From: Scylla paramamosain | Lineage: Eukaryota; Arthropoda; Malacostraca; Decapoda; Portunidae | DNA: 64,000 nucleotides | Direction of reading: 5' to 3' | Assembly (NCBI RefSeq): GCF_035594125.1 | Contig: NW_026973668.1 | Span: 3,542,001 to 3,606,000 of the forward strand | Translations under genes and position numbers: made by a program | Notes under the pieces: generated by a model | Seen by the model: the letters and a program-made list of their open reading frames with translations, nothing else | What the model was told of the DNA's origin: nothing | Databases searched by the model: none | Shown: piece by piece, positions 55,605 to 64,000 of the stretch | Layout: every line of letters begins with the position of its first letter | How positions within the stretch are numbered: position 1 is the stretch's first letter

Positions 55605-58600
55605 CTGTTGGATGTTGGGAGGTGGCGATGGTGGCTGTTGGATGTTGGGAGGTGGCGATGGTGGCTGTTGGATGTTGGGAGGTGGCGATGGTGGCTGTTG
55701 GATGTTGGGAGGTGGCGATGGTGGCTGTTGGATGTTGGGAGGTGGCGATGGTGGCTGTTTTATGTTGGGAGGTGGCGATGGTGGCTGTTGGATGTTGGGA
55801 GGTGGCTGTTGGATGTTGGGAGGTAGCGATGGTGGCTGTTGGATGTTGGGAGGTGGCGATGGTGGCTGTTGGATGTTGGGAAGTGGCGATGGTGGCTGTT
55901 GGATGTTGGGAGGTGGTGATGGTGGCTGTTGGATGTTGGGAGGTGGCTGTTGGATGTTGGGAGGTGGCGATGGTGGCTGTTGGATGTTGGGAGGTGGCGA
56001 TGGTGGCTGTTGGATGTTGGGAGGTGGCTGTTGGATGTTGGGAGGTGGCGATGGTGGCTGTTGGATGTTAGGAGGTGGCGATGGTGGCTGTTGGATGTTG
56101 GGAGGTGGCTGTTGGATGTTGGGAGGTGGCGATGGTGGCTGTTGGATGTTGGGAGGTGGCGATGGTGGCTGTTGGATGTTGGGAGGTGGCGATGGTGGCT
56201 GCTGGATGTTGGGAGGTGGCGATGGTGGCTGTTGGATGTTGGGAGAGGGCTGTTGGATGTTGGGAGGTGGCTGTTGGATGTTGGGAGGTGGCGATGGTGG
56301 CTGTTGGATGTTGGGATGTGGCTGTTGGATGTTGGGAGGTGGTGATGGTGGCTGTTGGATGTTGGGAGGTGGCTGTTGGATGTTGGGAGGTGGCGATGGT
56401 GGCTGTTGGATGTTGGGAGGTGGCGATGGTGGCTGTTGGATGTTGGGTGGTGGCGATGGTGGCTGTTGGATGTTGGGAGGTGGCGATGGTGGCTGTTGGA
56501 TGTTGGGAGGTAGCGATGGTGGCTGTTGGATGTTGGGTGGTGGCGATGGTGGCTGTTGGATGTTGGGAGGTGGCTGTTGGATGTTGGGAGGTGGCGATGG
56601 TGGCTGTTGGATGTTGGGAGGTGGCGATGGTGGCTGTTGGATGTTGGGAGGTGGCGATGGTGGCTGTTGGATGTTGGGAGGTGGCGATGGTGGCTGTTGG
56701 ATGTTAGGAGGTGGCGATGGTGGCTGTTGGATGTTGGGAGGTGGCGATGGTGGCTGTTGAATGTTGCGATGTGGCGATGGTGGCTGTTGGATGTTGGATG
56801 GTGGCGATGGTGGCTGTTGGATGTTGGGAGGTGGCGATGGTGGCTGTTGGATGTTGGGAGGTGGCGATGGTGGCTGTTGGATGTTGGGAGGTGGCGATGG
56901 TGGCTGTTGGATGTTGGGAGGTGGCGATGGTGGCTGTTGGATGTTGGGAGGTGGCGATGGTGGCTGTTGGATGTTGGGAGGTGGCGATGGTGGCTGTTGG
57001 ATGTTGGGAGGTGGCGATGGTGGCTGTTGGATGTTGGGAGGTGGCGATGGTGGCTGTTGGATGTTGGGTGGTGGCGATGGTGGCTGTTGGATGTTGGGAG
57101 GTGGCGATGGTGGCTGTTGGATGTTGGGAGGTGGCGATGGTGGCTGTTGGATGTTGGGAGGTGGCGATGGTGGCTGTTGGATGTTGGGAGGTGGTGATGG
57201 TGGCTGTTGGATGTTGGGAGGTGGCGATGGTGGCTGTTGGATGTTGGGAGGTGGCGATGGTGGCTGTTGGATGTTGGGTGATGGCTGTTGGATGTTGGGA
57301 GGTGGCGATGGTGGCTGTTGGATGTTGGGTGGTGGTGATGGTGGCTGTTGGATGTTGGGTGGTGGCGATGGTGGCTGTTGGATTTTGGGAGGTGACGATG
57401 GTGGCTGTTGGATGTTGGGTGGTGGCGATGGTGGCTGTTGGATGTTGGGTGGTGGCGATGGTGGCTGTTGGATGTTGGGAGGTGGCGATGGTGGCTGTTG
57501 GATGTTGGGTGGTGGCGATGGTGGCTGTTGGATGTTGGGTGGTGGCGATGGTGGCTGTTGGATGTTGGGAGGTGGCGATGGTGGCTGTTGGATGTTGGGT
57601 GGTGGCGATGGTGGCTGTTGGATGTTGGGTGGTGGCGATGGTGGCTGTTGGATGTTGGGTGATGGCCGTTGGATGTTGGGTGGTGGCGATGGTGGCTGTT
57701 GGATGTTGGGTGATGGCCGTTGGATGTTGAGAGGTGGCGATGGTGGCTGTTGGATGTTGGGTGGTGGCGATGGTGGCTGTTGGATGTTGGGTGGTGGCGA
57801 TGGTGGCTGTTGGATGTTGGGAGGTGGCGATGGTGGCTGTTGGATGTTGGGAGGTGGCGATGGTGGCTGTTGGATGTTGGGTGGTGGCGATGGTGGCTGT
57901 TGGATGTTGGGAGGTGGCGATGGTGGCTGTTGGATGTTGGGAGGTGGCGATGGTGGCTGTTGGATGTTGGGTGATGGCGATGGTGGCTGTTGGATGTTGG
58001 GAGGTGGCGATGGTGGCTGTTGGATGTTGGGAGGTGGCGATGGTGGCTGTTGGATGTTGGGAGGTGGCGATGGTGGCTGTTGGATGTTGGGTGGTGGTGA
58101 TGGTGGCTGTTGGATGTTGGGAGGTGGCGATGGTGGCTGTTGGATGTTGGGAGGTGGCGATGGTGGCTGTTGGATGTTAGGTGGTGGCGATGGTGGCTGT
58201 TGGATGTTGGGAGGTGGCGATGGTGGATGTTGGATGTTGGGAGGTGGCGATGGTGGCTGTTGGATGTTGGGAGGTGGCGATGGTGGCTGTTGGATGTTGG
58301 GAGGTGGCGATGGTGGCTGTTGGATGTTGGGAGGTGGCGATGGTGGCCGTTGGATGTTGGGAGGTGGCGATGGTGGCTGTTGGATGTTGGGTGATGGCTG
58401 TTGGATGTTGGGAGGTGGTGATGGTGGCTGTTGGATGTTGGGAGGTGGCGATGGTGGCTGTTGGATTTTGGGAGGTGACGATGGTGGCTGTTGGATGTTG
58501 GGAGGTGGCGATGGTGGCTGTTGGATGTTGGGTGGTGGTGATGGTGGCTGTTGGATGTTGGGAGGTGGCGATGGTGGCTGTTGGATATTGGGTGGTGGCG

Positions 58601-59623
58601 ATGGTGGCTGTTGGATTTTGGGAGGTGACGATGGTGGCTGTTGGATGTTGGGAGGTGGCGATGGTGGCGTTTGGATGTTTGAGGTGGCGATGGTGGCTGT
58701 TGGATGTTGGGTGGTGGCGATGGTGGCTGTTGGATGTTGGGAGGTGGCGATGGTGGCTGTTGGATGTTGGGTGGTGGCGATGGTGGCTGTTGGATGTTGG
58801 GAGGTGACAATGGTGGCTGTTGGATGTTGGGTGGTGGCGATGGTGGCTGTTGGATGTTGGGTGGTGGCCGTTGGATGTTGGGTGGTGGCGATGGTGGTTG
58901 TTGGATGTTGAGAGGTTGCGATGGTGGCTGTTGGATGTTGAGAGGTTGCGATGGTGGCTGTTGGATGTTGGGAGGTGGCGATGGTGGCTGTTGGATGTTG
59001 AGAGGTTGCGATGGTGGCTGTTGGATGTTGAGAGGTTGCGATGGTGGCTGTTGGATGTTGGGAGGTGGCGATGGTGGCTGTTGGATGTTGGGTGGTGGCC
59101 ATTGGATGTTGGGAGGTGGCGATGGTGGCTGTTGGATGTTGGGTGGTGGCCGTTGGATGTTGGGAGGTGGCGATGGTGGCTGTTGGATGTTGGGAGGTGG
59201 CGATGGTGGCTGTTGGATGTTGGGTGGTGGCCGTTGGATGTTGGGAGGTGGCGATGGTGGCTGTTGGATGTTGGGTGGTGGCCGTTGGATGTTGGGAGGT
59301 GGCGATGGTGGCTGTTGGATGTTGGGAGGTGGCGATGGTGGCTGTTGGATGTTGGGTGGTGGCCGTTGGATGTTGGGAGGTGGCGATGGTGGCTGTTGGA
59401 TGTTGGGTGGTGGCCGTTGGATGTTGGGAGGTGGCGATGGTGGCTGTTGGATGTTGGGTGGTGGTGATGGTGACTGTTGGATGTTGGGTGGTGGCGATGG
59501 TGGCTGTTGGATGTTGGGAGGTGGCGATGGTGACTGTTGGATGTTGGGTGGTGGCGATGGTGGCTGTTGGATGTTGGGTGGTGGCGATGGTGGCTGTTGG
59601 ATGTTGGGTGGTGGCGATGGTGG
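55605..59623. repeat. Higher-order repeat copy 1 (4,019 bp)
   Basis: Every landmark variant reappears 4,019 bp to the right: GTTTTATG 55760/59779, GAATGTTGCGATG 56759/60778, GGATTTTGG 57381/61400, the 29-bp unit 58670/62689. The left edge lies in 55591-55620 where the A/T variants stop matching. Confidence 0.93.
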
Positions 59624-62600
59624 CTGTTGGATGTTGGGAGGTGGCGATGGTGGCTGTTGGATGTTGGGAGGTGGCGATGGTGGCTGTTGGATGTTGGGAG
59701 GTGGCGATGGTGGCTGTTGGATGTTGGGAGGTGGCGATGGTGGCTGTTGGATGTTGGGAGGTGGCGATGGTGGCTGTTTTATGTTGGGAGGTGGCGATGG
59801 TGGCTGTTGGATGTTGGGAGGTGGCTGTTGGATGTTGGGAGGTAGCGATGGTGGCTGTTGGATGTTGGGAGGTGGCGATGGTGGCTGTTGGATGTTGGGA
59901 AGTGGCGATGGTGGCTGTTGGATGTTGGGAGGTGGTGATGGTGGCTGTTGGATGTTGGGAGGTGGCTGTTGGATGTTGGGAGGTGGCGATGGTGGCTGTT
60001 GGATGTTGGGAGGTGGCGATGGTGGCTGTTGGATGTTGGGAGGTGGCTGTTGGATGTTGGGAGGTGGCGATGGTGGCTGTTGGATGTTAGGAGGTGGCGA
60101 TGGTGGCTGTTGGATGTTGGGAGGTGGCTGTTGGATGTTGGGAGGTGGCGATGGTGGCTGTTGGATGTTGGGAGGTGGCGATGGTGGCTGTTGGATGTTG
60201 GGAGGTGGCGATGGTGGCTGCTGGATGTTGGGAGGTGGCGATGGTGGCTGTTGGATGTTGGGAGAGGGCTGTTGGATGTTGGGAGGTGGCTGTTGGATGT
60301 TGGGAGGTGGCGATGGTGGCTGTTGGATGTTGGGATGTGGCTGTTGGATGTTGGGAGGTGGTGATGGTGGCTGTTGGATGTTGGGAGGTGGCTGTTGGAT
60401 GTTGGGAGGTGGCGATGGTGGCTGTTGGATGTTGGGAGGTGGCGATGGTGGCTGTTGGATGTTGGGTGGTGGCGATGGTGGCTGTTGGATGTTGGGAGGT
60501 GGCGATGGTGGCTGTTGGATGTTGGGAGGTAGCGATGGTGGCTGTTGGATGTTGGGTGGTGGCGATGGTGGCTGTTGGATGTTGGGAGGTGGCTGTTGGA
60601 TGTTGGGAGGTGGCGATGGTGGCTGTTGGATGTTGGGAGGTGGCGATGGTGGCTGTTGGATGTTGGGAGGTGGCGATGGTGGCTGTTGGATGTTGGGAGG
60701 TGGCGATGGTGGCTGTTGGATGTTAGGAGGTGGCGATGGTGGCTGTTGGATGTTGGGAGGTGGCGATGGTGGCTGTTGAATGTTGCGATGTGGCGATGGT
60801 GGCTGTTGGATGTTGGATGGTGGCGATGGTGGCTGTTGGATGTTGGGAGGTGGCGATGGTGGCTGTTGGATGTTGGGAGGTGGCGATGGTGGCTGTTGGA
60901 TGTTGGGAGGTGGCGATGGTGGCTGTTGGATGTTGGGAGGTGGCGATGGTGGCTGTTGGATGTTGGGAGGTGGCGATGGTGGCTGTTGGATGTTGGGAGG
61001 TGGCGATGGTGGCTGTTGGATGTTGGGAGGTGGCGATGGTGGCTGTTGGATGTTGGGAGGTGGCGATGGTGGCTGTTGGATGTTGGGTGGTGGCGATGGT
61101 GGCTGTTGGATGTTGGGAGGTGGCGATGGTGGCTGTTGGATGTTGGGAGGTGGCGATGGTGGCTGTTGGATGTTGGGAGGTGGCGATGGTGGCTGTTGGA
61201 TGTTGGGAGGTGGTGATGGTGGCTGTTGGATGTTGGGAGGTGGCGATGGTGGCTGTTGGATGTTGGGAGGTGGCGATGGTGGCTGTTGGATGTTGGGTGA
61301 TGGCTGTTGGATGTTGGGAGGTGGCGATGGTGGCTGTTGGATGTTGGGTGGTGGTGATGGTGGCTGTTGGATGTTGGGTGGTGGCGATGGTGGCTGTTGG
61401 ATTTTGGGAGGTGACGATGGTGGCTGTTGGATGTTGGGTGGTGGCGATGGTGGCTGTTGGATGTTGGGTGGTGGCGATGGTGGCTGTTGGATGTTGGGAG
61501 GTGGCGATGGTGGCTGTTGGATGTTGGGTGGTGGCGATGGTGGCTGTTGGATGTTGGGTGGTGGCGATGGTGGCTGTTGGATGTTGGGAGGTGGCGATGG
61601 TGGCTGTTGGATGTTGGGTGGTGGCGATGGTGGCTGTTGGATGTTGGGTGGTGGCGATGGTGGCTGTTGGATGTTGGGTGATGGCCGTTGGATGTTGGGT
61701 GGTGGCGATGGTGGCTGTTGGATGTTGGGTGATGGCCGTTGGATGTTGAGAGGTGGCGATGGTGGCTGTTGGATGTTGGGTGGTGGCGATGGTGGCTGTT
61801 GGATGTTGGGTGGTGGCGATGGTGGCTGTTGGATGTTGGGAGGTGGCGATGGTGGCTGTTGGATGTTGGGAGGTGGCGATGGTGGCTGTTGGATGTTGGG
61901 TGGTGGCGATGGTGGCTGTTGGATGTTGGGAGGTGGCGATGGTGGCTGTTGGATGTTGGGAGGTGGCGATGGTGGCTGTTGGATGTTGGGTGATGGCGAT
62001 GGTGGCTGTTGGATGTTGGGAGGTGGCGATGGTGGCTGTTGGATGTTGGGAGGTGGCGATGGTGGCTGTTGGATGTTGGGAGGTGGCGATGGTGGCTGTT
62101 GGATGTTGGGTGGTGGTGATGGTGGCTGTTGGATGTTGGGAGGTGGCGATGGTGGCTGTTGGATGTTGGGAGGTGGCGATGGTGGCTGTTGGATGTTAGG
62201 TGGTGGCGATGGTGGCTGTTGGATGTTGGGAGGTGGCGATGGTGGATGTTGGATGTTGGGAGGTGGCGATGGTGGCTGTTGGATGTTGGGAGGTGGCGAT
62301 GGTGGCTGTTGGATGTTGGGAGGTGGCGATGGTGGCTGTTGGATGTTGGGAGGTGGCGATGGTGGCCGTTGGATGTTGGGAGGTGGCGATGGTGGCTGTT
62401 GGATGTTGGGTGATGGCTGTTGGATGTTGGGAGGTGGTGATGGTGGCTGTTGGATGTTGGGAGGTGGCGATGGTGGCTGTTGGATTTTGGGAGGTGACGA
62501 TGGTGGCTGTTGGATGTTGGGAGGTGGCGATGGTGGCTGTTGGATGTTGGGTGGTGGTGATGGTGGCTGTTGGATGTTGGGAGGTGGCGATGGTGGCTGT

Positions 62601-63642
62601 TGGATATTGGGTGGTGGCGATGGTGGCTGTTGGATTTTGGGAGGTGACGATGGTGGCTGTTGGATGTTGGGAGGTGGCGATGGTGGCGTTTGGATGTTTG
62701 AGGTGGCGATGGTGGCTGTTGGATGTTGGGTGGTGGCGATGGTGGCTGTTGGATGTTGGGAGGTGGCGATGGTGGCTGTTGGATGTTGGGTGGTGGCGAT
62801 GGTGGCTGTTGGATGTTGGGAGGTGACAATGGTGGCTGTTGGATGTTGGGTGGTGGCGATGGTGGCTGTTGGATGTTGGGTGGTGGCCGTTGGATGTTGG
62901 GTGGTGGCGATGGTGGTTGTTGGATGTTGAGAGGTTGCGATGGTGGCTGTTGGATGTTGAGAGGTTGCGATGGTGGCTGTTGGATGTTGGGAGGTGGCGA
63001 TGGTGGCTGTTGGATGTTGAGAGGTTGCGATGGTGGCTGTTGGATGTTGAGAGGTTGCGATGGTGGCTGTTGGATGTTGGGAGGTGGCGATGGTGGCTGT
63101 TGGATGTTGGGTGGTGGCCATTGGATGTTGGGAGGTGGCGATGGTGGCTGTTGGATGTTGGGTGGTGGCCGTTGGATGTTGGGAGGTGGCGATGGTGGCT
63201 GTTGGATGTTGGGAGGTGGCGATGGTGGCTGTTGGATGTTGGGTGGTGGCCGTTGGATGTTGGGAGGTGGCGATGGTGGCTGTTGGATGTTGGGTGGTGG
63301 CCGTTGGATGTTGGGAGGTGGCGATGGTGGCTGTTGGATGTTGGGAGGTGGCGATGGTGGCTGTTGGATGTTGGGTGGTGGCCGTTGGATGTTGGGAGGT
63401 GGCGATGGTGGCTGTTGGATGTTGGGTGGTGGCCGTTGGATGTTGGGAGGTGGCGATGGTGGCTGTTGGATGTTGGGTGGTGGTGATGGTGACTGTTGGA
63501 TGTTGGGTGGTGGCGATGGTGGCTGTTGGATGTTGGGAGGTGGCGATGGTGACTGTTGGATGTTGGGTGGTGGCGATGGTGGCTGTTGGATGTTGGGTGG
63601 TGGCGATGGTGGCTGTTGGATGTTGGGTGGTGGCGATGGTGG
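59624..63642. repeat. Higher-order repeat copy 2 (4,019 bp)
   Basis: Directly follows copy 1 and appears identical over its length. Matching ends in 63628-63657. Beyond it, units of the same type resume in a different order, resembling the end of the block around 58.9-59.3 kb. Confidence 0.93.
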
Positions 63643-64000
63643 CTGTTGGATGTTGGGTGGTGGCGATGGTGCCTGTTGGATGTTGGGAGGTGGCGATGGT
63701 GGCTGTTGGATGTTGGGTGGTGGCCGTTGGATGTTGGGTGGTGGCGATGGTGGTTGTTGGATGTTGAGAGGTTGCGATGGTGGCTGTTGGATGTTGGGAG
63801 GTGGCGATGGTGGCTGTTGGATGTTGAGAGGTTGCGATGGTGGCTGTTGGATGTTGGGAGGTGGCGATGGTGGCTGTTGGATGTTGGGTGGTGGCTGTTG
63901 GATGTTGGGAGGTGGCGATGGTGGCTGTTGGATGTTGGGTGGTGGCCGTTGGATGTTGGAGGTGGCGATGGTGGCTGTTGGATGTTGGGAGGTGGCGATG

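Larger units (their letters stand above)
54117..64000. repeat. G-rich 30-bp minisatellite, about 330 units, continues past the window
   Basis: Unit GGAGGTGGCGATGGTGGCTG plus TTGGATGTTG. The main variation is GGAGG or GGTGG at the start; a 21-bp form lacks CGATGGTGG; rarer forms have GGCCGTTGG, GAGAGGTTGCG, GGATATTGG or GTTTTATG. A 29-bp form (GTTTGGATGTTTGAGG) occurs at 58670 and again at 62689. Half of the G-strand is G and it has only two C per unit. No stop codon occurs in any of the six frames of the standard unit, which makes the very long open frames. Confidence 0.98.

Noticed and set aside
55760..63121. A 2,453-codon minus-strand open frame and several 600-1,670-codon frames in the array
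   Set aside because: They come from a stop-free repeat unit. The unit lengths 21, 29 and 30 and the 4,019-bp block shift the frame, so one frame passes from NIQQPPSPPP to HHRHLPTSNS repeats; no start, splice site or non-repeat domain supports a protein.

Overview
The window is eukaryotic and almost entirely repetitive. Dense dinucleotide arrays, CCTAA-type telomere-like motifs and the kinds of non-LTR, Ty3, Harbinger and Mutator-like elements present point to an arthropod, most likely a decapod crustacean (a familiarity-based inference, not a search result). The only host gene I can support is a small two-exon model near 43.2-43.6 kb, plus one weak candidate exon near 9.2 kb. No rRNA, convincing tRNA or CRISPR was seen.

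Layout. 0-3.1 kb: Harbinger transposase remnant and its terminal repeat, a 56-bp minisatellite, fragments of an R4-like retrotransposon and degenerate C2H2 zinc fingers. 3.1-7.4 kb: two head-to-tail copies (minus strand) of one Jockey/CR1-like non-LTR family, the second with a large internal deletion. 7.4-10 kb: microsatellites and unassigned sequence. 10.0-18.7 kb: a tandem segmental duplication of about 2.3-2.4 kb; the first copy carries a 4.05-kb Mutator-like element (PHD, FLYWCH and MULE domains) with another element nested in it. 18.5-21.8 kb: a retrotransposon tail and more 56-bp arrays. 21.8-30.8 kb: a complete, very young Ty3/Gypsy element (minus strand) inserted exactly into the 56-bp array, with a leader ORF that looks like an SGNH hydrolase and a gag-pol junction made of one in-frame TGA in the CTAG context. 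31-34.2 kb: a duplicated segment and an R4-like element with restriction-like endonuclease. 34.7-41.5 kb: three copies of a CR1/L2-like family with (CA)n tails. 43.2-43.6 kb: small host gene. 44.5-50.5 kb: intact I-superfamily element with a 12-bp target duplication. 50.9-51.9 kb: 5'-truncated copy of the 3-7 kb family. 51.9-53.8 kb: old, diverged satellite with a unit near 95 bp. 54.1-64.0 kb: a G-rich 30-bp minisatellite with an exact 4,019-bp higher-order duplication, running off the window.

A theme links many parts: repeats here can be traced to their seeds. The 56-bp and 66-bp minisatellites are amplified pieces of retrotransposon coding sequence; long (GT)n and (AGT)n tracts have short-seed paralogues in the same window; tandem copies in the transposase and I-element 3' regions include the ends of their ORFs. 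The most unusual candidate system is the Ty3/Gypsy element: SGNH-like leader ORF, overlapping gag, and predicted stop-codon readthrough into pol.
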